In this document: positions 49,393 through 57,830 of the stretch, in pieces
Position numbering within the stretch: the stretch's first letter is position 1
How the letters are laid out: the number at the start of each line of letters is the position of its first letter
The notes under the pieces: model-generated
Told to the model about the DNA's origin: nothing
Seen by the model: only the letters and a program-made list of their open reading frames with translations
Databases searched by the model: none
Position numbers and translations under genes: made by a program
Assembly (NCBI RefSeq): GCF_019175365.1
Contig: NZ_CP059572.1
Coordinates: 3,658,001-3,722,000, forward strand
Length of the DNA stretch: 64,000 nucleotides
Direction of reading: 5' to 3'
From: Actinomadura graeca
Lineage (GTDB): Bacteria; Actinomycetota; Actinomycetes; Streptosporangiales; Streptosporangiaceae

Positions 49393-49920
49393 TCAGAAGA
49401 ACCAGGCGGGCGCCTCGTGGCCACGGCCGGTGAAGTCGCCGAAGCGGCCGCCGAGGAAGGCCAGCGGCGGGCCGTCCCGGTCGCACGTCCGCTGGACGGC
49501 GCCGAGCACCACGACGTGGTCCCCGGCGGTGATCCGCCGCTCGACGGCGCATTCGAGGTGGGCGAGCGCGTCCGGGACGACCGGGACGTCGTGCTCGCCG
49601 TAGGTGAGCGGCAGCCCCGCGAAGTGGTCCTCGCCCCGTCCGGCGAACCGGCGCGCGATCGGCTCCTGGCGCGCGGCCAGGATCGACACGGCGAACCGCC
49701 CGGACGCGGCGACGGCGAGGGCCGTGCGGGCCCGCGCGCCGAAGCACACCAGGATCATCGGCGGCTCCAGCGACACCGACGTCAGCGAGTTGACGGTCAT
49801 CCCGTGCGGGTCGCCGTCGGCGTCCAGCGTCGTGATGACGGCGACCCCGGTGGTGAAACGCCCCATGACGCGGCGCATGTCCGCGGGGTCGAGGACCCCG
49901 GGCCCGGTGGTCGGTGACAT
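49393..49920 (-). CDS. Flavin reductase (HpaC-like)
   Basis: 175 residues from ATG 49920, behind GAGGGAGGC. Flavin-reductase fold: RRVMGRFTTGVAVITTLDAD, HGMTVNSLTSVSLEPPMILV, GRFAVSILAARQEPIARRFA and a C-terminal GRGHEAPAWFF. It should supply reduced flavin to the HpaB-type monooxygenase of the same operon, completing a two-component flavin monooxygenase. The gap to the cupin gene is 11 bp. Confidence 0.9.
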   Translation of the reverse strand: MSPTTGPGVLDPADMRRVMGRFTTGVAVITTLDADGDPHGMTVNSLTSVSLEPPMILVCFGARARTALAVAASGRFAVSILAARQEPIARRFAGRGEDHFAGLPLTYGEHDVPVVPDALAHLECAVERRITAGDHVVVLGAVQRTCDRDGPPLAFLGGRFGDFTGRGHEAPAWFF

Positions 49921-49931
49921 GACTGCCTCCC

Positions 49932-50276
49932 TCATACGCGGTAGCGGACCTCGAAGGTGAGGCAGCCGTCCTCGCTGCGCCACGGCCCGTGCTCCATGCC
50001 GGGCGGGCGGCAGGCGTACATCCCGGCGGTGAACGTCTCACCGAGCCGCAGGTCGGTGATCGAGCCCTCCAGGATGTAGACCTCCTCCCAGAAGTCGTGC
50101 GCCTGGACGCCGTTGGGCGTGGTGTCGGTGCCGGGCTCGAAGCGCAGCATCCGCGTGGCGACCCCGCCGCCGGCGTCGGCGGCGAGGATCCGCTCGGTCA
50201 GTTCGGGGACGTCCCCCGCGCAGGGCGTGAAGCCGACCTTCTCGGCGGGGAAGAACTCGTGTTCCGGCTTGGCCAT
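49932..50276 (-). CDS. Small cupin-domain protein
   Basis: 114 residues from ATG 50276. The single cupin motif pair is HDFWEEVYILEGSITDLRLG and GMYACRPPGMEHGPWRSEDG, giving a H-x3-E-E-x5 type metal site with His in MEHG. Cupins of this size in catabolic operons act as isomerases, dioxygenases or sensors; the sequence does not settle which. It lies between the monooxygenase and reductase genes with short gaps. Confidence 0.82.
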   Translation of the reverse strand: MAKPEHEFFPAEKVGFTPCAGDVPELTERILAADAGGGVATRMLRFEPGTDTTPNGVQAHDFWEEVYILEGSITDLRLGETFTAGMYACRPPGMEHGPWRSEDGCLTFEVRYRV

Positions 50277-50308
50277 GGGATTGGTGTCCGTTTCAGAACC
50301 GTGCCGCG

Positions 50309-51757
50309 TCAGGCGGCGGTGTCGGTGTAGCCGGCGAGGAACGCCTCGACGTCCGCGACGGCCTCCGGGTAGCCGAAGTTGCGGTAGGCGTAGCCCTTCG
50401 CGACGAACGGCGCGCCGGCGTAGAACATCTCGTACTGGTGGTGGCGTCCCGCGAACTCCGACCCGACCGCGTCCCAGACGAGCTTGAACAGCTTCACCCG
50501 GTCCACGGCCTCCACCCCCGGGGAGTGGACGTACCGGTCGATGTCCGCACGGATCGCCGGATCGTGCAGGTCGGCGACGCTCGACGGCAGTTGCAGCACC
50601 CCGCCGCCCGCGAGGTCGCGCAGGATCGCCAGGACCCGCGGGTACAGCTCGGCCTGGAGGCCCATCGCGCCGTAGACGGCCCGCGCGTTCGGCCGCCACA
50701 TCCCGTTCCCGTCCGGCTCGGCCTTGTACTCGGCCGCGAGCACGGCGGACTCGACCAGCGACGCCAGCCCCGCCAGCTCGCCCAGCTTCTCCTGGACGCC
50801 CGGGATCCGGTCCACCCCGTTGACCGAGGCGATCTTCCCGGCGAGCCCGGCGATGAACCGCAGCTTCACCACGAAGCGGATCTGGGCCTGCCAGTTGCCG
50901 AGCACGTGCGCGCCGGTGGAGAAGAACTGGCGGCGCAGCCCGTCCACGTCCCGGTCCACGAACACCCGCTCCCACGGGACGAACACGTCGTCCAGCACGA
51001 CCAGCGCGTCCGTCTCGTCGTAGCGCGTGGACAGCGGGTAGTCGTAGCCGCTGCCCGCCGTCGCGTACGGGCGGCGGCAGTACAGCTTCAGCCCGTCGGC
51101 CTCCACCGGGACGGTGAAGCCCACGGCGAAGTCGCGGTCGTCCGGCGTCAGCGGCTTGATGCAGGAGATGAAGATCTCGTCGGCGACGGCGGCGCCGGTG
51201 GCGAGCATCTGCGCGCCGCGCACCACGATCCCGTCCGGCCGCTCCTCGACGACCCCCGCCTGGATGAACTCCCCGTCCCACGCGTGCGCGGTCGTCGCCC
51301 GCGACACCTGCGGCGGGATGATCGCGTAGGAGACGTACAGGCTCTCCTCCAGCACCCGCCGGTGGTAGGCGGTGACGCCGGACGACAAATCCCGGCGGTC
51401 GGTGACGAACGACTCCGGCGACGACGCGAACGCCGAGATGAACGAGCCCACGTGGTCGGGGCTGCGGCCCACCCAGCCGTGCGTGTGCCGCGCCCACGTC
51501 TCGATCGCGTGGCGGCGGGCCGTGAGGTCCTCCCGGCTGCGCGGGATGGAGAACACCAGGTTGGCCTCGCCGCCCGTCTCCGGCGAGCGGTAGGTCATCC
51601 CGTTCGACGGGTCGGCCGCCAGGTCGAACAGCTCCGCCATCGTCCGCGCGATCGGCGCGAACGCCGGGTGGTCCGCGACGTCCTGCACCCGCTCGCCGTC
51701 GAGGTAGATCTCCCGCGAGTCCTTCAACGCCGCCAGGTACTCGGCTCCGGTGCGCAT
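50309..51757 (-). CDS. 4-Hydroxyphenylacetate 3-monooxygenase-like oxygenase (HpaB family)
   Basis: 482 residues from ATG 51757, 7 bp behind GGAGGA; its first base is the last base of the preceding stop. HpaB family marks: RTGAEYLAALKDSREIYLDG, PSNGMTYRSPETGGEANLVF, the flavin-contact region VSYAIIPPQVSRATT, VVRGAQMLATGAAVADEIFI, DDVFVPWERVFVDRD and ARAVYGAMGLQAELYPRVLA. The family uses FADH2 to ortho-hydroxylate phenols, or in some members to attack non-phenolic rings. The reductase and the hydrolases next to it suggest breakdown of an aromatic or heteroaromatic acid, substrate unknown. Confidence 0.9.
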   Translation of the reverse strand: MRTGAEYLAALKDSREIYLDGERVQDVADHPAFAPIARTMAELFDLAADPSNGMTYRSPETGGEANLVFSIPRSREDLTARRHAIETWARHTHGWVGRSPDHVGSFISAFASSPESFVTDRRDLSSGVTAYHRRVLEESLYVSYAIIPPQVSRATTAHAWDGEFIQAGVVEERPDGIVVRGAQMLATGAAVADEIFISCIKPLTPDDRDFAVGFTVPVEADGLKLYCRRPYATAGSGYDYPLSTRYDETDALVVLDDVFVPWERVFVDRDVDGLRRQFFSTGAHVLGNWQAQIRFVVKLRFIAGLAGKIASVNGVDRIPGVQEKLGELAGLASLVESAVLAAEYKAEPDGNGMWRPNARAVYGAMGLQAELYPRVLAILRDLAGGGVLQLPSSVADLHDPAIRADIDRYVHSPGVEAVDRVKLFKLVWDAVGSEFAGRHHQYEMFYAGAPFVAKGYAYRNFGYPEAVADVEAFLAGYTDTAA

Positions 51758-52401
51758 CAGGCCGTCCTCCATTTCGTCTCGTATTCACAGGTCAGAGTGG
51801 TCGCGCCGACGGTCAGCGCCAGCTGCCACCGGCGGCCCGGGACGAACGCGCCGCCGAGCAGCGGCAGCGTCCCGGCGAACACCACGACGTCCCCGTCCAG
51901 TTCGCCGAGCTCCTCCGCGAGCCGGGCCAGCAGGTCACGCGGGGTGCGCAGGGTCGCGAGCGTCCCCGCCTGGTAGGGCCGCCCGTCCACGGACGACTCG
52001 ACGCGGATGCCGTCCCACGCGTCGCCGTCCGGCAGCTGGACGACCTCCCCGCCGAGCGGCTTCGGGCACGCGGCCTTCGACTCGGCGATCCCGGTCCGCT
52101 CGATGTCGCGGTCGGTGTGGTCGGACCCGACGCCCAGGTAGAGGCGGCCCTCGTGCCGGATCAGCACGGGCTCGACCTCGCCGGAGGTGTTGCCGCCGTC
52201 CACGGCGACCACCGGTTCCATGGTCAGCAGGGCGGGGTCCAGCCGGTAGAACGCGGGCACGGCCGGCGGCTCCGGCACGCCGATCGCCGCGAGCTCCTCG
52301 ATGTGCGCGCGGACCGCCGCCTCGTCCCGCCCGGTGTACCCGGCGACGATCAGGTGCCGCGGCGCGCATTCCAGGTCCCCGGCGCCGAGACGCAGCCTCA
52401 T
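51757..52401 (-). CDS. DUF2848 protein (fumarylacetoacetase-like)
   Basis: 214 residues; ATG 52401 overlaps the nitrilase stop (ATGA). DUF2848 pattern: LIVAGYTGRDEAAVRAHIEE, VPAFYRLDPALLTME, LYLGVGSDHTDRDIERTGIA and ESKAACPKPLGGEVVQL. The fold is related to fumarylacetoacetate hydrolases, which cleave C-C bonds of ring-opened aromatics with a divalent metal. In this operon a ring-fission or decarboxylation step after hydroxylation is plausible. Confidence 0.85.
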   Translation of the reverse strand: MRLRLGAGDLECAPRHLIVAGYTGRDEAAVRAHIEELAAIGVPEPPAVPAFYRLDPALLTMEPVVAVDGGNTSGEVEPVLIRHEGRLYLGVGSDHTDRDIERTGIAESKAACPKPLGGEVVQLPDGDAWDGIRVESSVDGRPYQAGTLATLRTPRDLLARLAEELGELDGDVVVFAGTLPLLGGAFVPGRRWQLALTVGATTLTCEYETKWRTA

Positions 52402-53174
52402 GACCGCCGGTCCTTCAGGACGGGGAACTCCTCGCGCGTCCGGGTCACGATCCCCGGGTCGACGTCACAGCGCACGATCTCCTCCTTGTCGCCGCCCTCG
52501 GCGAGGACCGTCCCCCACGGGTCGACGACGCGCCCGGCGCCGCCCAGCTCCACGCCCCCCTGCGTGCCGACCGCGTTGCAGGACAGCAGCACGACCTGCT
52601 GCTCGACCGCCCGGCACTCGGTGAACAGCCGCCAGTGCCCCCGGCGCGCCGCGGGCCACGCCGCCGGTACCGCCACGGCCTGCGCGCCCGCGTCCACCAG
52701 GTCGCGCCACAGCTCGGGGAACCGCAGGTCATAGCAGGTCGTGGAGCCCAGCGGCCCCAGCGGCGACGCGGTCACCTCCACGCCCCGTCCGGGCGTCAGC
52801 AGCTCCGCCTCCCGCGACCGGTACCCGAACACGTGGATCTTCCGGTACGTGTGGACGATCGTCCCCTCCGGGTCGATGAGCACGGCCGTGTTGTGCAGCC
52901 GCCCCACAGGGGACCGTTCCAGAACACTGCCCAGATGCAGGAAACAGCCCAGCTCCCCGGCCCACTCCCGCGCCGCCGCCACGGTGTCCCCGTCCAGCGG
53001 CTCGGCCAGCTCCTCGTAGCGGTCGAACGCGAAGTAGCCCGGCAGCCACAGCTCGGGCAGCAGCACCAGCTCGGCGCCCGCCGCGTCCGCCACCATCTGC
53101 CCGACGCGCTCCCGCCGCCGCGCGGGCGGCTCGGACGCCGGGCTCTCCACCTGGACGAGCGCGACGCGGGTCAT
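52398..53174 (-). CDS. Carbon-nitrogen hydrolase (nitrilase superfamily)
   Basis: 258 residues; ATG 53174 overlaps the gntR stop. The catalytic triad is visible: Glu in VLLPELWLPGYFAFDRYEEL, Lys in YRKIHVFGYRSRE and Cys in LGSTTCYDLRFPELWRDLVD. The family hydrolyses amides, carbamoyl groups or nitriles. A ring- or side-chain nitrogen in the operon's substrate is therefore likely. Coupled on both sides by 4-bp overlaps. Confidence 0.9.
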   Translation of the reverse strand: MTRVALVQVESPASEPPARRRERVGQMVADAAGAELVLLPELWLPGYFAFDRYEELAEPLDGDTVAAAREWAGELGCFLHLGSVLERSPVGRLHNTAVLIDPEGTIVHTYRKIHVFGYRSREAELLTPGRGVEVTASPLGPLGSTTCYDLRFPELWRDLVDAGAQAVAVPAAWPAARRGHWRLFTECRAVEQQVVLLSCNAVGTQGGVELGGAGRVVDPWGTVLAEGGDKEEIVRCDVDPGIVTRTREEFPVLKDRRS

Positions 53175-53836
53175 CGTCCGTCCCAGTTCGCCACGGCGGG
53201 GAGCCGCAGGACCCGCAGCGTCCCGCCCAGGTGCGCCGCGAGCGCCTCGGCCGCGCGCAGCGGGTCGGCGGCCCGGATCGCGTCCACGATCGCCGTGTGC
53301 TCCGACAGCACGACCCGCGCCCGGTCCTCCGCCGACGCGATGGCCCGCAGGCCCATCCGGACCTGCCGGTCGCGCAGCGACTCGTAGAACTCGGCCAGCA
53401 CCGGATTGCCCGCCCGCGTGACGATCGCGCGGTGGAAGGCCCGGTCGCACTCGATGAATTCGACCGGATCGTCCAGCAGGCCCTGCTGCCGCTCGATCAG
53501 CGCGTCCAGCTCCGGCGCCAGCTCCTCGGCCAGCGGCGCCGCGCGGCGCACGCTCCAGTCCTCGACCAGCTCGCGGGCCTGCATCACCGCCTCGATCTCC
53601 GCGTCCGAGACGGGCGGCACGAACGCGCCCTTCTTCGGCATGATCTTCAGGAAGCCCTCGGTCTCCAGCCGCAGCAGCGCCTCCCGCACGGGCGTCCGCG
53701 ACGTCCCGGTCGCCTCGCAGACCTCCGCCTCGGTCAGGAAGGTGCCCTCGTGCCGGGGCAACGACCCGATATGCCGCTTCAGCCAGCGGTACGTGACGTC
53801 CTGCGCACTTTCCCGCGCACCTTGCGTACGACTCAT
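53171..53836 (-). CDS. GntR-family regulator (FadR/VanR-like) of the catabolic operon
   Basis: 221 residues. Winged helix-turn-helix near residues 15-80 (GTFLTEAEVCEATGTSRTPV with REALLRLETEGFLKIMPKKG), then an all-helical FCD effector domain (DRAFHRAIVTRAGNPVLAEF, LSEHTAIVDAIRAADPLRAA with metal-site His). First gene of the seven-gene operon running to the CocE gene. A perfect-type palindrome sits 2 bp upstream of its start, so it very likely represses its own operon until a pathway metabolite binds. Confidence 0.9.
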   Translation of the reverse strand: MSRTQGARESAQDVTYRWLKRHIGSLPRHEGTFLTEAEVCEATGTSRTPVREALLRLETEGFLKIMPKKGAFVPPVSDAEIEAVMQARELVEDWSVRRAAPLAEELAPELDALIERQQGLLDDPVEFIECDRAFHRAIVTRAGNPVLAEFYESLRDRQVRMGLRAIASAEDRARVVLSEHTAIVDAIRAADPLRAAEALAAHLGGTLRVLRLPAVANWDGR

Positions 53837-53838
53837 AG

Positions 53839-53858
53839 ACGTAATGTATACATCACGT
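53839..53858. promoter_or_regulatory. Palindromic operator of the GntR operon
   Basis: ACGTAATGTATACATCACGT is a 20-bp palindrome broken only at one symmetric pair (A/C). Its core GTATAC matches the T-N-G-T-A-T-A-C-N-A type operator of FadR/VanR-subfamily GntR proteins. It touches the gntR start codon region, so the mRNA may be leaderless or nearly so and repressor would block initiation directly. Confidence 0.75.
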
Positions 53859-53977
53859 CGACATGAGGCACAAGAGCGGCGAACCCGCAGGTCAGCGAGC
53901 TGAAGGACGGCCTTCGCCCACTGCTACAGCGCTGCGGCCGCAGGCAGCGGGCCGGTGTCGGGGCCGGTATCGCGGTG

Positions 53978-54409
53978 CTACCCGTCGCGATCCGTGGAGT
54001 CAGGAGGCCGATGCGCACGGTCGTAGGCATCCTGCGACGCCGACACGTCGCCGACATGCGCGAGCGCCCATTCCTGGAGCGCGCGCAGCGGCCCGCGCAG
54101 GGTCCGGCCCGCCTCGGTGAGCGCGTACTCGACGCGGATCGGGACCTCGGGGTGGACGGTGCGGCGCACGAGCCCGTCCCGTTCGAGCCCGCGGAGGGTC
54201 TGGGTGAGCATCTTCTGCGAGATGCCCTCGATGCGCCGGAGCAACTCCGAGAAGCGGGCCTCGCCGTCCCAGAGGGCGATCACTATGAGAACCGTCCAAC
54301 GGTCACCGATGCGGTCCAGGATGTGGCGGGCCGGGCAGTCTGCGCGGTAGTCGGTGCCGTGGAGCACCGGCCTGTCCGAGGTGGTTACCACAAGGTGCCT
54401 TCTTCCCAT
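53978..54409 (-). CDS. HxlR-family transcriptional regulator
   Basis: 143 residues. Winged helix with the HxlR signature: CPARHILDRIGDRWTVLIVI, FSELLRRIEGISQKMLTQTL and RGLERDGLVRRTVHPEVPIR followed by VEYALTEAGRTL. It is divergent from an NAD(P)-binding SDR, with a 71-bp gap that should hold both promoters and its operator. HxlR proteins often sense quinones or reactive electrophiles and control a neighbouring oxidoreductase. Confidence 0.9.
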   Translation of the reverse strand: MGRRHLVVTTSDRPVLHGTDYRADCPARHILDRIGDRWTVLIVIALWDGEARFSELLRRIEGISQKMLTQTLRGLERDGLVRRTVHPEVPIRVEYALTEAGRTLRGPLRALQEWALAHVGDVSASQDAYDRAHRPPDSTDRDG

Positions 54410-54480
54410 CGGAGAGCTTCACTCATACCGTAATCAAAAGGCGTCATCCGACGCCACCCGTCATCGGAGAAAGGCATCCC

Positions 54481-55128
54481 GTGTCTCGTATCACCGTCAT
54501 CGGCGGCACCGGCTATGCCGGTTCGGCCATCGTCTCGGAGGCCGCTGCCCGCGGTCACCGAATCACCTCACTGAGCCGCTCACTTCCCGAAGCACCAATT
54601 CCGGACGTCACATATATTCAAGGTGACGCCACCAATGAGGCCACGCTTTCGGCGGCCATTGACGGCGCGGACGTCGTCGTGGCCGCACTCGCCCCACGCG
54701 GCCCGCTGGCCGCTGCTTTCCGCGACGTCTGCCGCACCATCATGCGGCTGGCCGACGCCGCGGGCGTGCCCCTGTTCGTCGTCGGCGGCCACTCGTCGCT
54801 GCGTCCCGCCCCCGGGGCGGACCGCTTCGTCACCGACCTCGGCCACATCCCCGCGGAGCTCCACGACGAGATCCGCGCCGGGGCGGCGCTCATCATCGAG
54901 GACCTCCCGGCCACGCCCCCGACCCTCGACTGGGTCTTCGTGAGCCCGGCACTCAGGTTCGGCGCGCATATGCCCGGCGAGCGACTCGGCCGTTACCGGC
55001 TCGGCGACGACGTCGCGGTCCAGCCCGACGACGGCGGCAGGATCTCCGCCGCCGACTACGCCCTCGGGTTCGTCGACCTGATCGAGAAGGGCGACCACCA
55101 CAGGGCACAGGTCAACCTCGGCCACTAG
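54481..55128 (+). CDS. NAD(P)H-binding atypical SDR
   Basis: 215 residues from GTG 54481. Rossmann loop ITVIGGTGYAGSAIVSEAAA, then ITSLSRSL, VVVAALAPRGPLAAAFR and LDWVFVSPALRFGAHMPGER, as in NmrA/BVR-B-like small SDR proteins. The active-site Tyr-Lys of classical SDRs is absent, as usual for this group. Likely HxlR target; followed 28 bp later by the DUF3500 gene in the same direction. Confidence 0.87.
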   Translation: MSRITVIGGTGYAGSAIVSEAAARGHRITSLSRSLPEAPIPDVTYIQGDATNEATLSAAIDGADVVVAALAPRGPLAAAFRDVCRTIMRLADAAGVPLFVVGGHSSLRPAPGADRFVTDLGHIPAELHDEIRAGAALIIEDLPATPPTLDWVFVSPALRFGAHMPGERLGRYRLGDDVAVQPDDGGRISAADYALGFVDLIEKGDHHRAQVNLGH

Positions 55129-55156
55129 GCCGAGACCGGAAAAGGAATTCCCCATC

Positions 55157-56401
55157 ATGGACGACGAAAAGACGCTCTACCGGGGATTCGGCCCCGTCCT
55201 CGGACTGCCGATCCATAACGGCCGGCTGGATCTCTCGGGCCTTCCGCCGGACCTCGACGCGCAGGAATTGTTCCCGCCCGTCCTCGAAAGGGCACAAGAA
55301 CCGCTGACCGGGATCACCACGGACGGGCACGTCGTCCCCGAGCTGTTCGCCCTCCAGGACACCGGCTGGAATCCCGAGCCAGCGAGCAAGGCAGCGACCG
55401 CCTTCCTCGACTGCCTCACCCCCGCACAGCGCGAAGACGTCCTCTTCGCCGTCGATGCGGACGAATGGCGGATGTGGACCAACGCCTATCCGACCTGGGA
55501 TCCGCACGGCCTGCGCCTGGAGGACCTCGGGCCCGCGCATCGCGAGCGCGCGCTCGCGATGCTGGAGGCGTCCTTATCCGCCACCGGCTATGCCGACGCC
55601 CGGACGGCGATGAAGCTCAACGCCGCGCTCGGCGAGCTGATCGGCCAGTACCGCGACTCCCTCACCGAGTACGGCTACTTCGTCGCCGTGTTCGGCACAC
55701 CGTCGGCGACGGAGCCGTGGGGATGGCAACTGTGGGGCCACCACCTCGACGTTCACTGCTTCATCATCGGCCGGCAGATGGTCCTCACCCCGGCCTTCAT
55801 CGGCGCCGAGCCCACCGAGGCCGACCGCGGTGCCCACAAGGGCCTGCGCCTGTTCGACGAGCAGCGGACGGCCGGACTCGACCTGCTGCGCGGCCTGCGC
55901 CCTGACCAGGCACGCCGGGCCGTCCTCCACCCATCGATCCGGTTGCAGGACCTGCCCGCCGAACTCGCGGACCCGGTCAACGGCAGGCACCTGGGCGGCC
56001 CCGCCCAGGACAACCGCGTCATCCCCTACGCCGGGCTACCGGCCGAGGGGCTCTCCCCCAGGCAACGGAACTCGCTGCTCCACCTGGTGAAGACCTACGT
56101 GCAACGGCTCCCGGACGGCCCCGCCGCCGCGTTCATGGAAGGCATCGAGCGCCATCTCGACGACACGCACATCGCCTGGATCGGCGGCAGCGGTGACGAC
56201 GACGCCTTCTACTACCGCGTCCACAGCCCCGTCGTCCTGATCGAATACGACTGCCACGAAGGCGTCTTCCTCGACAACGACCAGCCCGAGCCGTTCCACG
56301 TCCACACGATCGTGCGCACCCCCAACGGCGGCGACTACGGACGCGACCTGCTGCGCCGCCACCTCGCCCGCCACCATCCACAGCAGGGCGTCAGGCGCTG
56401 A
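55157..56401 (+). CDS. DUF3500 protein
   Basis: 414 residues. DUF3500 pattern: LTPAQREDVLFAVDADEWRM with W-x-N, LGELIGQYRDSLTEYGYFVA, WGWQLWGHHLDVHCFIIGRQ and the C-terminal VHSPVVLIEYDCHEGVFLDN followed by HVHTIVRTPNGGDYG. The conserved WGHHL and HVH segments suggest a metal-dependent activity, but no function is established to my knowledge. It contains a TTA codon near 55573. The 3' end overlaps the convergent methyltransferase gene by 11 bp. Confidence 0.85.
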   Translation: MDDEKTLYRGFGPVLGLPIHNGRLDLSGLPPDLDAQELFPPVLERAQEPLTGITTDGHVVPELFALQDTGWNPEPASKAATAFLDCLTPAQREDVLFAVDADEWRMWTNAYPTWDPHGLRLEDLGPAHRERALAMLEASLSATGYADARTAMKLNAALGELIGQYRDSLTEYGYFVAVFGTPSATEPWGWQLWGHHLDVHCFIIGRQMVLTPAFIGAEPTEADRGAHKGLRLFDEQRTAGLDLLRGLRPDQARRAVLHPSIRLQDLPAELADPVNGRHLGGPAQDNRVIPYAGLPAEGLSPRQRNSLLHLVKTYVQRLPDGPAAAFMEGIERHLDDTHIAWIGGSGDDDAFYYRVHSPVVLIEYDCHEGVFLDNDQPEPFHVHTIVRTPNGGDYGRDLLRRHLARHHPQQGVRR

Positions 56402-57539
56402 CGCACCTGGAGACGGGGTCGTCGGGCACGTCGAGGTAGGCGTACTGACGATCGCGGGTGACGGCGAGGCCGAACCGTCCGGTGCCCGGCCGCCCCTTCT
56501 CCTCCCACCATCGGTGAGCGGCCTCGATCTCCGTCCACAGTGAACGCGGCCCCTTCTGACGCACCCGGTGGACGGGGCCGCCGGTGACGTCGACGCAGGC
56601 CCAGGACGTACCGGCGGACGCCCAGAACGCGAAGTCGTCACCGTCGGCATCCGCGAACCGCACGGTCACGTCCGGCAGCCGGAGGCCCACGGCGAACCTG
56701 GCGTCGTAGTCGTCCCAGGCGACCGCGTCCGGATGCAGGGTCGTGGACGACTCGGACGCACCCGCCAGATCCACCGGCGGCCCCGGCCGCGGTACCCGCT
56801 GAGCACGCAGCCACATGAACGCGACCGTGTTGTCGACGAACGGACCATATGCCGCTCCATGCGCATCGACCGTCAACCGAACCAGGGCGCCGTTGTCATA
56901 GGCGTTGCCCCACGGGGCCAGGATGATGCCCCCGGGCCGCGTCTGGGCGACCCAAGAGTAGGGGACGGTCTGCGCGGATGCCGTAGCGATCACCCGGTCA
57001 TATGGCGCGCCCCGTGCATGACCTTCCGCGCCATCGCCGGTGACCACCAGAGGCGAGAGCCCCGCCTCCGCGAGCGCCTTGCGGGCACGCTCGGCCAGCC
57101 CGCCGTCCACCTCGACCGAGACGACATTCCGCTCCCCGGCCACACGCGCGAGCAGCGCCGCGTTCCAGCCGGTACCGGTGCCGATCTCCAGCACCCGCAT
57201 ACCGGCCTCCAACTGAAGATGGCCGAGCATCCTGGCGACGATGGACGGCTTGGAGATCGAACTGGTGACCCGCCGCCCCGTCCCATCATCCGACGCGGCA
57301 CCGTCGTCCACCTGCGTGACGATCGCCTCGTCGCCATACACGGCCGCCAGCCACCCCGCCGGATCCTCAGCACGGGAGGACGCGCGCAGCACGCCATCAT
57401 CGCCGTCGTCCCACACGACGTCAGGAACGAACAGATGCCGAGGAGTGCTCAGAAACGCCTCACGCCACCCATCAGCCAGCTCACCACCCCCCACCAACTC
57501 CCCCACAAGCCCCCGATTCAACCCCTCGTACCCGCTCAC
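56391..57539 (-). CDS. PIMT-like O-methyltransferase of RiPP type (imiditide-like)
   Basis: 382 residues from GTG 57539, overlapping the stop of the small upstream peptide gene. Residues about 70-230 are a protein-isoaspartate methyltransferase fold: SSISKPSIVARMLGHLQL, VLEIGTGTGWNAALLARVAG (SAM loop), RVIATASAQTVPYSWV and ILAPWGNAYDNGALVRLT. Beyond the roughly 210-residue housekeeping PIMT length, a C-terminal domain ends in AAHRWWEEKGRPGTGRFGLA with VTRDRQYAYLDVP, typical of PIMT homologues in lanthipeptide, graspetide and imiditide clusters. It should methylate an Asp of the adjacent peptide, which then closes to aspartimide. Codon use is slightly less GC3-rich than in the neighbours. Confidence 0.85.
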   Translation of the reverse strand: MSGYEGLNRGLVGELVGGGELADGWREAFLSTPRHLFVPDVVWDDGDDGVLRASSRAEDPAGWLAAVYGDEAIVTQVDDGAASDDGTGRRVTSSISKPSIVARMLGHLQLEAGMRVLEIGTGTGWNAALLARVAGERNVVSVEVDGGLAERARKALAEAGLSPLVVTGDGAEGHARGAPYDRVIATASAQTVPYSWVAQTRPGGIILAPWGNAYDNGALVRLTVDAHGAAYGPFVDNTVAFMWLRAQRVPRPGPPVDLAGASESSTTLHPDAVAWDDYDARFAVGLRLPDVTVRFADADGDDFAFWASAGTSWACVDVTGGPVHRVRQKGPRSLWTEIEAAHRWWEEKGRPGTGRFGLAVTRDRQYAYLDVPDDPVSRCVSA

Positions 57540-57652
57540 TTGCCCTTGTTGCCCTTATCCTTGCCCCCCTTGGCGGGGTCTACGAAGGTGCCCTGCTTAT
57601 CCTTCCCCTTGCTACTGTCGCGCTCATCGCCACCCGTCCCGTGCTTCCCCAT
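57536..57652 (-). CDS. Lys-rich 38-residue peptide, candidate imiditide precursor
   Basis: ATG 57650-57652 lies 7 bp behind GGAGG; the stop overlaps the methyltransferase GTG (GTGA). The peptide has 11 Lys, 9 Gly and 5 Asp; its most distinctive part is GTFVDPAKGGKDKGNKGK. No Cys or signal peptide. Imiditides (Link laboratory, founding member from Nonomuraea maritima) consist of a linear, highly charged precursor plus a PIMT homologue that methylates one Asp; this pair has that gene order and charge pattern. Candidate Asp residues are D9, D12, D18, D25 and D32. I cannot tell which is modified. Confidence 0.75.
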   Translation of the reverse strand: MGKHGTGGDERDSSKGKDKQGTFVDPAKGGKDKGNKGK

Positions 57653-57788
57653 CCTTCTCCCTCCATAGCTGTGCCCTTCATTGAAATCAGACGATCAGCC
57701 TTGCACCACCGCCTCCGCAGATAGATTCCTCTTCCGACTACCCGCTGGCACATTAATTTTGACGGCAAAGTCCCGCAGACAGGACAAA

Positions 57789-57813
57789 CCCCGGCCACAC
57801 TTTGTGGCCGGGG
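57789..57813 (-). terminator. Perfect GC-rich hairpin behind the DUF397 remnant
   Basis: CCCCGGCCACA (57789-57799) pairs perfectly with TGTGGCCGGGG (57803-57813) around a 3-nt loop. It lies 17 bp downstream of the broken DUF397 gene and about 137 bp upstream of the Lys-rich peptide start, so it separates the two transcripts on the minus strand. Confidence 0.7.
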
Positions 57814-57830
57814 TCAGTGCCGTCGTTCCA

